A stretch of DNA of 64,000 nucleotides, from assembly GCA_016714895.1 (NCBI GenBank), contig JADKBV010000011.1, forward strand, positions 806,001 to 870,000, written 5' to 3'. The translations under genes and the position numbers were made by a program. Shown piece by piece: positions 44,678-53,767 of the stretch. This stretch comes from Saprospiraceae bacterium. Its GTDB lineage: Bacteria > Bacteroidota > Bacteroidia > Chitinophagales > Saprospiraceae. Numbering within the stretch: position 1 is the first letter of the stretch; every line of letters starts with the position of its first letter. Below the pieces are notes generated by a model that worked only from the letters and a program-made list of their open reading frames with translations, was not told where the DNA came from and made no database searches.

Positions 44678-45691
44678 ATGAAACAGATCCTAAATGTATG
44701 TATGTGCCTGTTTTTGGTTGTATTAACCGGTTACGGGCAGTCACCTCACGGGGATGATTTTATCATGGATTGTGCGAAGTGTCATACTTCGGACGATTGG
44801 TCATTTAATGTGGAGATGTCATCATTTCGCCATGACAGTACCAACTTTGCCCTCAGAGGAAGGCACGAACAGCTGGATTGCAGATCCTGTCACCAATCTT
44901 TGGAATTTAAGAAAGCAGAAAGTACATGTATATCTTGTCATGATGATTTGCACCAACAAACAGTAGGTTTTGACTGTGCAAGATGTCACAACACACTCAC
45001 CTGGGTTGTGGAAAACATCACCCAAATGCACGAACAGGTATCCTTTCCGTTGTTAGGTGCCCATTTGTCCATTGATTGTAACGAATGCCACAAAAGTGAA
45101 ACAAATCTCAGATTTGATCCGATAAGTCCTGAGTGTATTTCCTGTCACAAAAACGATTACGAAGGGGCAAAAATCCCGGATCATGTTGCTCAGGGATTTC
45201 CGGTTGATTGTTCTTTATGTCACAGCCAAACCCAGACAGGGTGGAGCGGCGAAACCATACTACATAGTTTTTTTCCGTTGGTAGGTGGCCATCAAATCAG
45301 TGACTGTTCCATTTGTCATACCACGTCAGTATATGCAGACATTAGTCCGGATTGTATTATCTGCCATGTTGATGATTATAATAATGCAAAAAATCCCGAC
45401 CACACCTTATTTCCTCAACAATGTAATTTGTGTCACGGCCTGAATCCCGGATGGATGCCGGCCTCATACAGCGACCATGACAGCAGTTTTCCCATTTATT
45501 CCGGAAATCATAAAGGGGAATGGAATAATTGTACGGATTGTCATACCATTTCCGGAGATTTCACTTCCTTTAGTTGTATCGATTGTCACGAACATAATAA
45601 TCCCGGTAGTTTAGCCAAAGAACATGATGAAGTTGCCGGTTATCAATACGTAAGCACAGCATGTTTGGGATGCCATCCGAAAGGCGATTAA
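44678..45691 (+). CDS. Multiheme cytochrome c with 13 CXXCH motifs, short relative of the giant cytochrome
   Basis: 337 residues, signal peptide ending GYGQ before SPHGDDF, with 13 CXXCH motifs. The first ~150 residues align motif by motif with the start of the 67-heme protein (SFRHDSTNFALRGRHE, DCRSCHQSLEFKKAES, ENITQMHEQ), and the last ~75 align with its end (FPIYSGNHKGEWNNC, FSCIDCHEHNN, GYQY then CLGCHPKG). It is in effect the giant protein with the internal repeats removed. It may form a shorter connector or an alternative length of the same wire. It converges with the ResB-CcsA gene on the other strand, 41 bases away. Confidence 0.93.
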   Translation: MKQILNVCMCLFLVVLTGYGQSPHGDDFIMDCAKCHTSDDWSFNVEMSSFRHDSTNFALRGRHEQLDCRSCHQSLEFKKAESTCISCHDDLHQQTVGFDCARCHNTLTWVVENITQMHEQVSFPLLGAHLSIDCNECHKSETNLRFDPISPECISCHKNDYEGAKIPDHVAQGFPVDCSLCHSQTQTGWSGETILHSFFPLVGGHQISDCSICHTTSVYADISPDCIICHVDDYNNAKNPDHTLFPQQCNLCHGLNPGWMPASYSDHDSSFPIYSGNHKGEWNNCTDCHTISGDFTSFSCIDCHEHNNPGSLAKEHDEVAGYQYVSTACLGCHPKGD

Positions 45692-45732
45692 TCCGCCTCT
45701 CTGGAAAATTTTATCTCAAATCACAACGAAGG

Positions 45733-48700
45733 TCAACCTTGCCTGTATAACCTCCTCCAGTTGATGAATGCCAGAACACTGATTATTCCCAGAATGATAG
45801 CGGTGTAATAGACCTGTGATGGAATCGGCACCGGATCACCGGCAGCATAAGAATGTAGTCCGGACAGATAATAATTAACGCCGAAATAGGTCATGATGAC
45901 CGTCGCAAATCCAAAAAGGGAAGCAAAATTAAAGGCATACGCACTCTGTAATCCCGGGATAAACCTCATGTGCAAGATAAATGAATACACCAAAATAGTG
46001 ACCAGGGCCCAGGTTTCTTTAGCGTCCCATCCCCAGTATCTGCCCCAGGATTCATTGGCCCACACACCACCGAGATAAGTACCCACACTCACCATAAATA
46101 AACCACCCAACAAAGTGATTTCGGCGACGGTAGTCAATTCTTTGAGGATACGGTGGGTTTTTGTTTTATTATTTTTGGTTGTAAAAATGATCAACAAAAG
46201 ATTGAGCATGCCTATGACGGCACCCAACATTAAAAATCCGTAGCTACCTGCCTCCAGCGAAACATGGATGGTCAGCCAATAAGATTTTAATACCGGAACC
46301 AAAGGGGTGATTTCGGGGTCAAGCCAACTCATTCCGGCTACAAGCAGGATGGTCGCAGCCAATACAGTGGTCGCTGACATACCTCCGAGTGATTTTCTGG
46401 CAAAAATCAGACCTGCCAGCATGGTGGTCCAGCCTATATAAATCATAGATTCATAACCATTACTCCAGGGTGCCCTTCCAGAAACGTACCATCGCAAAGC
46501 CAGGCCCAACGTATGAAAAGCAAAAAGCGCTATCAACAGGAACCAAGCCCATCGGGTATATTTTTCTGTTTTTGTATTGTGAGAAAACACACTGTAAAAA
46601 AACAGTCCCAGAAACAACAAACTTATGAGACCGTATATATTGCGCAACCTTCCGAAAACGTCCAGCTGATTCAACAATAATTCGGCTTTAATTTTCGAAT
46701 TTGACGGAATGACGGCACCACCGAATTTTTGTTGGTCGCCTTTTATTTTTCCCAACCAATCAGAAGACATATTTTCTGATCCTGTTGGCCCTGTTTGTTG
46801 GAGTTCATTCAGATATGCAGCAAAATTTTCGTATTGAGCCAATACATTTGGATCCGGCAATTGTATTTCGCGGATTTCTGCCGGTGATACCCAGGTGTTA
46901 TTCGGGTCTCCGGGAACCGGAAAAAGTTTGAGAAATCTGCCTGAAAAAACCATATTGGCGATATTGATTTTTTCATCCAGTTTGATGACGGCCTTTTCAA
47001 AAGTCCCGTGATCTTTTGGATTGATGGCTTGTGCTTCTCTGATATAATCTCTTAATTTGTATTCAGCATTGTCCGTAAAAAATTGCCGGTAGCTCAACAT
47101 TTTTTCTGTAGTCCCTAATATTTTGTTGATTTCCGGATGGGAAGTTACCGAGATAAGCGGCACTTTTTCCCATTTTTCAGGAGCCAATGTCATCGACAAA
47201 TAAATTTGATCAGACGTCAAACCATATAAATTGTCTTTTTTGGCCATTTTACGCAAAATTTCGCCGGACAACGTATTGATGGGTTTAAACCTTCCGCGAA
47301 AATCCTGAACGACCAGTTTTCCAAATGCTGCTGCCTGTTCTTTGCTAACCTCAGAAACAACGGTTGTTGATTGTCCGGATAGATTACTTCCAAAGAACAT
47401 TAAACACAAAAGAATTAAAACAGCTTTGGATTGTTGTTGGTCTGAAAGTTTTTTTGCCAAATGAGCAAACCGACTGTTTTTTACAAAAAATGTCATAGCG
47501 AGTCCGATGGTTAATAAAATATATCCTATGTAGGAAATCCAGGTTCCCCAAAAGTCATAGTTGACACTCAGATAGGTTCCCGCTTCATCCTGATCATAAG
47601 ATGATTGGAAAAAACGGTATCCGCCGTAATCTAAAATATTGTTCATAAAAATCCGGTAATCCATGTTGACCCCTTCCTTCGGATCGGACAAAGTTACTTC
47701 GCTGGCATAAGACGAAGGGTTGTCAGTACCGGGATATCTTTCCATGATAAAATCTCTTAATTGTATGCTAAAAGGTACGTTGATTCTTTTTGATCCAAAA
47801 CTTACACCCATTTGTACATCGCCATAATCTGCTGTTTTGTATTGGCCTTCCGTTCCTTTTCTGCCAACTAAAAACAATTCTTTAGCTTCACCGTTCTTTT
47901 TGACCTCAAGGCGCAATCCGACAGCACTTTCATTTTTAATTTTCTGATCTCCGGCGACAAAAGAAACCAAAGCAGATGGTTTGTAATCGCCAATGACAAA
48001 ACCGGATTTGCCGACAACGTACAACGCTCTCAACCGCAAAGGAGTATATCCTGACGGAGGTATGGTGTCGGTGATTTGCGTAGCCATAACAGTTTGTACC
48101 ACAGGCACATCAGTTGCAAAATACAAAGAATCATTTTGTACGGTTATGTTAAAAGCATTGGGCAGGATTTCATTGGTGAAGTTAAAGTTTACACCGTTTA
48201 TATTGACCTTGTCACCAAAACTTACGTAAAATTCTTCTCTGCCCTGGGTGCCGCCAATGACAACTTTTATAACCGGTTTGCCTTGTGGATTGTCCACCGG
48301 TTTTTCAGTCGGATTGGGTAAAACTTCTTTTAGTTGTACATTATAAATATTGGTTCCAATCTGATAATCTTCTGAAAATTCGTTTTTCCCCAAAGTAGAA
48401 ACATGGACAGGTTCTGAAAAAGAATAGGTTTTGCCCTTATCAAAAACCTTAAAATTGAGAAAGTTTTCGGCAGACAAAAAGGATTGGGAAGATTTACCTT
48501 CGCGGATGTGCATCATACCTTCATATCCGAAATATCGGGTGACACCTGCCCCGATGATAATAATGATGATGGAAGAATGAAAAATCAGAGCCGCCCATTT
48601 TTTTTGCTGAATCATTCTGAAACGGATGATATTGGCGATGAGGGTTCCGCTAAACAATACCAATAAAACTTCAAACCAACGTGCCCGGAAAACCAGATCC

Positions 48701-48840
48701 TGAGCAGAACTCGTTCCATAATCATTTTCGATAAATGTTGCAGCACCAATAGCTGCCGCAAAAATCAAAAGATAAGCGCCTGCTGCAGAAGTTGAAAAAA
48801 GTATATCGCTAGTTTTTCGTAAGATCCGGATAATATCCAT
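45733..48840 (-). CDS. System II cytochrome c biogenesis fusion protein (ResB-CcsA)
   Basis: 1035 residues from the ATG at 48840 (MDIIRILRKTSD); the frame is open 55 codons further upstream without a signal. The N-terminal ~430 residues are ResB-like: membrane helices flanking a large periplasmic beta region, including HSSIIIIIIGAGVTRYFGYEG. A middle periplasmic segment (about 430-720) precedes the CcsA part, with about eight helices and the heme-handling Trp-rich motif WGRYWGWDAKETW near 950, plus conserved His in helices. ResB-CcsA exports heme and ligates it to CXXCH motifs. It is needed for the 103 heme sites encoded next to it, and the adjacency is probably functional. Confidence 0.93.
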   Translation of the reverse strand: MDIIRILRKTSDILFSTSAAGAYLLIFAAAIGAATFIENDYGTSSAQDLVFRARWFEVLLVLFSGTLIANIIRFRMIQQKKWAALIFHSSIIIIIIGAGVTRYFGYEGMMHIREGKSSQSFLSAENFLNFKVFDKGKTYSFSEPVHVSTLGKNEFSEDYQIGTNIYNVQLKEVLPNPTEKPVDNPQGKPVIKVVIGGTQGREEFYVSFGDKVNINGVNFNFTNEILPNAFNITVQNDSLYFATDVPVVQTVMATQITDTIPPSGYTPLRLRALYVVGKSGFVIGDYKPSALVSFVAGDQKIKNESAVGLRLEVKKNGEAKELFLVGRKGTEGQYKTADYGDVQMGVSFGSKRINVPFSIQLRDFIMERYPGTDNPSSYASEVTLSDPKEGVNMDYRIFMNNILDYGGYRFFQSSYDQDEAGTYLSVNYDFWGTWISYIGYILLTIGLAMTFFVKNSRFAHLAKKLSDQQQSKAVLILLCLMFFGSNLSGQSTTVVSEVSKEQAAAFGKLVVQDFRGRFKPINTLSGEILRKMAKKDNLYGLTSDQIYLSMTLAPEKWEKVPLISVTSHPEINKILGTTEKMLSYRQFFTDNAEYKLRDYIREAQAINPKDHGTFEKAVIKLDEKINIANMVFSGRFLKLFPVPGDPNNTWVSPAEIREIQLPDPNVLAQYENFAAYLNELQQTGPTGSENMSSDWLGKIKGDQQKFGGAVIPSNSKIKAELLLNQLDVFGRLRNIYGLISLLFLGLFFYSVFSHNTKTEKYTRWAWFLLIALFAFHTLGLALRWYVSGRAPWSNGYESMIYIGWTTMLAGLIFARKSLGGMSATTVLAATILLVAGMSWLDPEITPLVPVLKSYWLTIHVSLEAGSYGFLMLGAVIGMLNLLLIIFTTKNNKTKTHRILKELTTVAEITLLGGLFMVSVGTYLGGVWANESWGRYWGWDAKETWALVTILVYSFILHMRFIPGLQSAYAFNFASLFGFATVIMTYFGVNYYLSGLHSYAAGDPVPIPSQVYYTAIILGIISVLAFINWRRLYRQG

Positions 48841-49369
48841 ATATTTTTTGTATAAAAGTATAAAATTGTTGTTCACCTTGATGATAACATCCATTCCGGT
48901 GAAACAAAAAATCCGTGAAAACCAAAATTTTTGTTTACCATAATGTATCAGGTGACCATATATATTGTCATGTCGCCAAAGCCACATCAAATGACAAAAA
49001 TACATCTTTACTTCTTAACGGTTCATACAAATTTACCGAAAACGTGGATAAAGATGCCCGATCAGGAAGGAATGTTGTACATGATATTTTTGTATTCTCA
49101 GATTTATTTGGACAGAAACGCCTTTTATTTCGCTCATTATAGAATATTGTTGACTTCCGTCGTGTGTTTTACTGAAATTATGTAAGCTGTCAATCCTGAT
49201 TTATGACCAAACGCATAAAGTCAATCAGATATCCAAGGTAATTTTGACCCCGATTTTAAGCCTTTTCCATGATGCAACAGGAAATATAATATGTTTAGGT
49301 TACAGATATCGATAGATAAATCTTATATTTACATGATAAAAATACCCCTTACAATAAAGTATTAATATC
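48841..49369. other. Divergent intergenic region between ccs fusion and Crp/Fnr gene
   Basis: No supported gene; small overlapping frames at 48915-49185 have no signal. A near-match to the -7 box (TATATTTA, ~49326) lies before the regulator gene. No clear FNR-type TTGAT-N4-ATCAA site was found by eye. Confidence 0.35.
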
Positions 49370-49963
49370 ATGTTTATCAACCCCGATCATCTTTTGGCTT
49401 ATGGCGCCGTAGCAAAAAAATATAAAAAAAACGAGTTTGTTTTTTACGAAGGTGACAGTTCGCGATTTTATTTTCAGGTTTATGAAGGTAACGTAAAAAT
49501 GTGTTCTTTTAATGATGAAGGCAGATCTTTTACACAAGGAATCTTTGGTCCCGGCGAAAGTTTCGGAGAGCCACCGTTGTTTATCAATGCTACATATCCC
49601 GCTTGCGCCGTTGCAGAATCCGATTGTGTTATTTTTAAGCTTTCCAAAGATACTTTGTTCAAATTATTGGTTGAATTTCCTGAGTTGCAAATGAAATTTA
49701 TCACTCATTTTGCCAAAAGGATTTACGATAAGACAAACAAAAGTAAAAATATAGTCAGCCCGCATCCCGCAGAACGGATTTCCGGTTTTTTAAACAGATA
49801 TAAAGCAGATAATAAACTTCCACAACAAAAAGTATTGATACCTTTTACAAGACAACAGATGGCGGATTTTTTGGGACTTAGGGTAGAAACGGTCATCCGA
49901 ACGCTTAAAAAAATGGAGGAGGAAAAAAAAGTTGAAATCAGAAAACATAAATTGTATTATTAG
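49370..49963 (+). CDS. Crp/Fnr family transcriptional regulator
   Basis: 197 residues: an N-terminal cyclic-nucleotide-binding-type beta-barrel (about 20-110, with FVFYEGDSSRFYFQVYEGNVKM and GPGESFGEPPLF), a dimerization helix (111-135), and a C-terminal winged helix-turn-helix (about 140-195) with FTRQQMADFLGLRVETVIRTL as recognition segment. It lacks an FNR-type four-cysteine cluster at the N-terminus, so it is not an Fe-S sensor; it may respond to heme, NO or a nucleotide, as Dnr/NnrR-like members do. It is directly followed (0 bases) by the membrane gene at 49964, and by RIC, NrdD and NorZ further on, so it is a good candidate regulator of the nitrogen-oxide regulon. Confidence 0.88.
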   Translation: MFINPDHLLAYGAVAKKYKKNEFVFYEGDSSRFYFQVYEGNVKMCSFNDEGRSFTQGIFGPGESFGEPPLFINATYPACAVAESDCVIFKLSKDTLFKLLVEFPELQMKFITHFAKRIYDKTNKSKNIVSPHPAERISGFLNRYKADNKLPQQKVLIPFTRQQMADFLGLRVETVIRTLKKMEEEKKVEIRKHKLYY

Positions 49964-51178
49964 ATGGAAAATCGACAACAATGGGGATTTATTTTTTTTG
50001 CTTTGTTTAACCTAGTAATAGTAGCATTGTTAGGTGTTTTGATGAGGTATAAAATTGGATTTGAATTTCCTTATTTAAATCAAAAATATTTATTGCATGC
50101 CCACTCTCATTTTGCATTTTATGGCTGGGTTTCTCACATATTATACACGTTGATGTATGGTTTTCTGCTTTATCAAACTCAGAAACCAAAATATTTTCCT
50201 GTTTTAATCATAGCCAATCTGGTTTGTGCGTATGGTATGCTCTTTTCTTTTTCTGTGCAGGGTTATGGTGCTGTTTCTATTACATTTTCGACCATGTCGA
50301 TTTTTATAAGCTACTTCTTTGCCTGGTTTTTTATTAAAGAAATCAAACAAATTCCGTTTCGACATCCTTCGAAGGATTGGTTTATAGCAGCGTTGTTTTT
50401 TAATGTGATTTCTTCTATTGGTACATTTTATCTGGCGTTCATGATGGCGACCAAAAGTTTACAGCAGGATCATTATTTGGGTTCGGTTTACTTTTTCCTC
50501 CATTTCCAATATAACGGCTGGTTTTTATTTACAATTTTAGGTTTGTTATTTTATAAATTACACACCATAGCAGGGATTACTTATGATAGGAAAATATTTT
50601 TATCATTTTTTGCAGCTTGTATGCCAGCCTACTTATTGTCCGTTTTGTGGGTTGGTCTTCCGTGGTATCTATACCTCATAACGGTAATAGCAGTAGTCCT
50701 TCAGGTTTTTGGACTTGTTTTGTTAATTCAAAAAATTAAAAAACATTATTCCCTGATTGTTGCACAAACATCCGTTTACGTTAGATGGATAATTGGTTTG
50801 GCTTTGATGGCTATGGTAATCAAAACAGGTCTTCAGACAGCCAGTATATTTCCTGAAATCAGCAAACTTGCTTTTGGGTTCAGGTCAATCGTTATAGCTT
50901 ATCTTCATTTGGTGCTTCTCGCTTTTACCACGTTGTTTTTATTGGGATATTTATTGTGGAATGGATTTATTTCTCATCATAAAACGGCACTTATTGCCTT
51001 GTTTATGTTTGTTTTTGGCGTTTTTGCCAACGAATTTGTTTTGATGGTTCAGGGAATAGCTTCTTTTGGCTATGTGCTGATACCCCACCTCAACGAAATG
51101 TTGTTGGCTGTCAGTCTGTTTATGTTCCTGAGCCTCATCATTCTAATATTTTCGTATCAAAAAGCGAGGATTTTATGA
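49964..51178 (+). CDS. Polytopic membrane protein, heme-copper-oxidase-subunit-I-like
   Basis: 404 residues with about 11-12 transmembrane helices and very little soluble sequence. Histidines are conserved-looking within helices: HAHSHFAFYGWVSH (helix 2), FLHFQYNGW, and IAYLHLVLLAF, the last like the YLHL segment of heme-copper oxidases. It is shorter than NorB/CcoN and lacks the full set of His ligands. Related proteins in Bacteroidota sit near nor/nos genes and have been likened to NnrS or to oxidase subunit I; which applies here is uncertain. The start abuts the regulator stop, so both are co-transcribed. It may help with NO tolerance or heme-copper assembly. Confidence 0.65.
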   Translation: MENRQQWGFIFFALFNLVIVALLGVLMRYKIGFEFPYLNQKYLLHAHSHFAFYGWVSHILYTLMYGFLLYQTQKPKYFPVLIIANLVCAYGMLFSFSVQGYGAVSITFSTMSIFISYFFAWFFIKEIKQIPFRHPSKDWFIAALFFNVISSIGTFYLAFMMATKSLQQDHYLGSVYFFLHFQYNGWFLFTILGLLFYKLHTIAGITYDRKIFLSFFAACMPAYLLSVLWVGLPWYLYLITVIAVVLQVFGLVLLIQKIKKHYSLIVAQTSVYVRWIIGLALMAMVIKTGLQTASIFPEISKLAFGFRSIVIAYLHLVLLAFTTLFLLGYLLWNGFISHHKTALIALFMFVFGVFANEFVLMVQGIASFGYVLIPHLNEMLLAVSLFMFLSLIILIFSYQKARIL

Positions 51179-51238
51179 TTGTAAGCATAAAGTTGCAATT
51201 TGTTAATCACCAACTTTGTGTCAATAAAATTTAACATC

Positions 51239-51808
51239 ATGACACGAATATTTCCAACTTTATTTTTAGGATTATTACTTTTTTTTATTTCCTGCAAATC
51301 CACGACATCAGACGCTTCTGCAGAAAACATGACTTCAGGATCTGATGTGGCATCAGCTACAGACGGAGTCGGCCAATCAAATGTACAGGACGATGTATCA
51401 AATCCCAATGTGGTTCAGGTGGCAGTCAGCAGCAAAGATCACACGACCCTTGTTGCAGCAGTGAAAGCAGGGGGATTGGTAGATGCATTGAGTAATGCCG
51501 GACCGTTTACTGTTTTTGCTCCGACAAATGCTGCTTTTGAAAAACTTCCTGCGGGCACGGTAGAAGGATTGTTGAAACCTGAAAAAAAAGCGGATCTGGT
51601 TAATATCCTCGAATATCATACATACGTAGGATCCTTAAAAGCTGAATATTTTTCTGACGGCCAATCTTATGAGCAGGTTAATGGTAAAAAAGTTGATATT
51701 ACCGTGAAAGACGGAAAACCCTTTGTGAACGGTACTGAGATTCTGGCTTCGATTCCGGCATCAAATGGTATGATTCATGTCATAGGAGATGTGTTATTAC
51801 CCAAATAA
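51239..51808 (+). CDS. Fasciclin-domain lipoprotein
   Basis: 190 residues from the ATG at 51239. Lipobox LLFFISC with Cys at about 19, then a Ser/Thr/Ala linker, then one fasciclin (FAS1) domain (about 60-190): TLVAAVKAGGLVDALSNAG, TVFAPTNAAFEKLP, ILEYHTYVG and IPASNGMIHVIGDVLLP, all the family landmarks. FAS1 lipoproteins are often found in periplasmic or surface locations and near nitrous oxide or nitric oxide genes in Bacteroidota, but a precise role is not known. Terminator follows directly. Confidence 0.92.
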   Translation: MTRIFPTLFLGLLLFFISCKSTTSDASAENMTSGSDVASATDGVGQSNVQDDVSNPNVVQVAVSSKDHTTLVAAVKAGGLVDALSNAGPFTVFAPTNAAFEKLPAGTVEGLLKPEKKADLVNILEYHTYVGSLKAEYFSDGQSYEQVNGKKVDITVKDGKPFVNGTEILASIPASNGMIHVIGDVLLPK

Positions 51809-51838
51809 TAAGATTACATTCTGAAATTTTTCATTTTA

Positions 51839-51877
51839 CAAACCCTTGTGTTTTGAAAACACAAGGGTTTTGTTTTT
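51839..51877 (+). terminator. Rho-independent terminator after the fasciclin gene
   Basis: A long perfect stem AACCCTTGTGTTTT / AAAACACAAGGGTT with a tiny loop, preceded by A and followed by a run of T (tgttttt). Strong in both directions. The minus-strand frame at 51814-52089 covers it and is rejected. Confidence 0.85.
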
Positions 51878-52369
51878 GAGGTAAGGGTAAGTGAAAAAAA
51901 ATATAAGCCCTCAAGCAGGATTCTGTAATAAACAAGTGCTGCTGAATAAGTCACCAATGAGTCAGGTTCAAAGTAAAAACAAATAAGATATATCGTAAAA
52001 CCTCGATATGGCTTAAACGTAATTTTGTCAGAAGGATGATAACGGTTAATAGAAATGAAGCAATATTCAGCTTCAAAGACATACGACATATAATGACTTT
52101 ACCCTTCAAACCTTACCGTTTTAAGAAAAAAGTAAACATATACTATAGAAATTGAAGAGTTTTCATTATTCAGCGGGTATCAAGTACAGATAATGAATAT
52201 TTTGCACATATTTTTCAGTCCTTGATTAAATAGATTGTTTCCGGAAGATGCTCTTCTGTTAGTTTGGATCAATTGTTATTTAAAGATTAAAATATCAACA
52301 TTCCATCATGCGGAAATGGGTTTGTAGATTGTGACAACCGGAATTGATTATATTTTTTTAAAAATATAA

Positions 52370-52409
52370 TGGACATAATTGTCCAATATTAAATTTGTTT
52401 TTATATTTG
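52370..52409 (+). promoter_or_regulatory. Promoter with palindromic operator candidate
   Basis: TTG (52379-52381), 20-base spacer, then TATATTTG (52402-52409): a good Bacteroidota promoter ahead of the exported protein/RIC/NrdD operon. A perfect inverted repeat TGGACA-TAAT-TGTCCA (52370-52385) covers the -33 element, a position suited to repression. The rest of 52090-52451 shows no gene. Confidence 0.6.
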
Positions 52410-52504
52410 CACCTGATAATCATTTTTAAAAGTATTTTAAATAAGTATTATATGAAACATTTTTTCTTTCCCTAATCTGTATTTTCCTCTTTCTATCAGG
52501 TATT

Positions 52505-52990
52505 ATGGCACAGGATTCAACAATCATAAATCCGCCGGTAAAGACTAAAATCACGGGTTATCATGTTGGAGTTGTACAGATTTTGTTTGCTACCAATAAA
52601 GGGGAAACTGTTTTTTTTGACAGAACAAGTGTATATTCTGTGGGATTTCCTTTTGGAATTACATTTAATACCGCCGGCAAACTTAAAATAGATTTGGAAC
52701 TGGTTCCTTTTATAAATCCTTATATTTATTCTGACTTGCCTTACAACATTCACCTGTTATACCATCCCGGCATTTTGTACCCTTTAAAAGGAGGCTGGAC
52801 CTTAGGGATGCGGGCAGCTTTTGAAATCGGTCAAGGTCAATTTGGGTTTACCCCTCTGATTAATAAAGGATTTAAAACCGGCAAAGGAACTACCTTTTTT
52901 ATCGAATTGGTCTTACCCGGCCGTTTTGGACCGGAAAAAGCTTCGGGATATACGCAATTAGGAGGGATTCATATGGGACTTGGATTTTAA
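52505..52990 (+). CDS. Small outer-membrane beta-barrel-like protein (signal peptide split by an indel)
   Basis: 161 residues in the uninterrupted frame. The true start is very probably the ATG at 52452: adding one T to the T6 run at 52460-52465 gives MKHFFLSLICIFLFLSGIMA/Q, a perfect signal peptide leading into QDSTIINPP. Without it the frame ends after seven codons. The mature part is a short string of beta-strands (GVVQILFATNKGETVFFDR, KLKIDLELVPFINPYIY, GTTFFIELVLPGRFGPE), like small barrel proteins. It is first in the operon with RIC and NrdD/NrdG, 37 bases upstream of RIC. Function unknown; a link to nitrosative stress is suggested only by context. Confidence 0.65.
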   Translation: MAQDSTIINPPVKTKITGYHVGVVQILFATNKGETVFFDRTSVYSVGFPFGITFNTAGKLKIDLELVPFINPYIYSDLPYNIHLLYHPGILYPLKGGWTLGMRAAFEIGQGQFGFTPLINKGFKTGKGTTFFIELVLPGRFGPEKASGYTQLGGIHMGLGF

Positions 52991-53027
52991 TAATTAAATA
53001 TATATTTTTTACTTTAAATTTAATAAA

Positions 53028-53762
53028 ATGAGTATTGATAGTCATGCTGTTATAGGTGATATAGTGGCGAATAATTACAAAACCGCTGAAGTTTTCAGGA
53101 CATATGGAGTCGATTTTTGTTGCAAGGGCAACCGAACTCTCAAAGAGATTAAAGACGCGGATGAAATTTGGTTAGAACAATTAATCAGAGATTTAAACCT
53201 TGTTTTGACAGATCAAAAAGATTCCGGGACTGATTTTAATACCTGGCCATTGGATTTATTGGCAGATTATATTGAAAAAAAATATCACCGGTACATTGAA
53301 GAAAAATTGCCGGTGATTGATGAATACCTCGCCAAAGTTTGTAAAGTACATGGACACGGTTACAATGAGTTATATAAAGTTCAGGAAATATTCAGGGCAT
53401 CATCTGAAGATTTATTAAATCACATGTATAAAGAGGAAAAAATCTTATTTCCACACATCAGAAAAATGGTAATGGAATCAAGATCAGGTTTGCCATACGA
53501 AAAACCTATGTTCGGAGTTTTAAACAATCCGATTTCTATGATGGAAGAAGAACATGCCATTGAAGGAGACAGGTACCGGGAAATTTCTGCATTAACTAAT
53601 GGTTATACTCCTCCACCGGGTGCATGTAATACTTTTATGGTAACCTATGCTATGCTGCAGGAGTTTGAAGAAAAACTCCATGAACATATACATCTTGAGA
53701 ATAATATTCTTTTTCCAAAAGCAATTAAAGAAGAAGAAAATCTCAGACACAAACTAAATTAG
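53028..53762 (+). CDS. ric: Iron-sulfur cluster repair di-iron protein (RIC/ScdA/YtfE family)
   Basis: 244 residues: an N-terminal ScdA domain (about 1-60, with AVIGDIVANNYKTAEVF and the key GVDFCCKGNRTL) and a hemerythrin-like di-iron domain (about 80-235) with spaced ligands: HRYIEEKLPV, HGHGYNELY, LLNHMYKEEKILFPHI, EEEHAIEGDRY and LHEHIHLENNILFPKA. RIC proteins repair Fe-S clusters damaged by NO or oxidative stress. The gene sits between a small barrel gene and nrdD (5-base gap), with NorZ and an NsrR-like regulator nearby, so it is part of an NO-protection and anaerobic growth set. Complete and of normal length. Confidence 0.95.
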   Translation: MSIDSHAVIGDIVANNYKTAEVFRTYGVDFCCKGNRTLKEIKDADEIWLEQLIRDLNLVLTDQKDSGTDFNTWPLDLLADYIEKKYHRYIEEKLPVIDEYLAKVCKVHGHGYNELYKVQEIFRASSEDLLNHMYKEEKILFPHIRKMVMESRSGLPYEKPMFGVLNNPISMMEEEHAIEGDRYREISALTNGYTPPPGACNTFMVTYAMLQEFEEKLHEHIHLENNILFPKAIKEEENLRHKLN

Positions 53763-53767
53763 TTGAT

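Noticed and set aside
51814..52089. 91-codon minus-strand frame
   Set aside because: It covers the fasciclin terminator hairpin and has no recognisable features.
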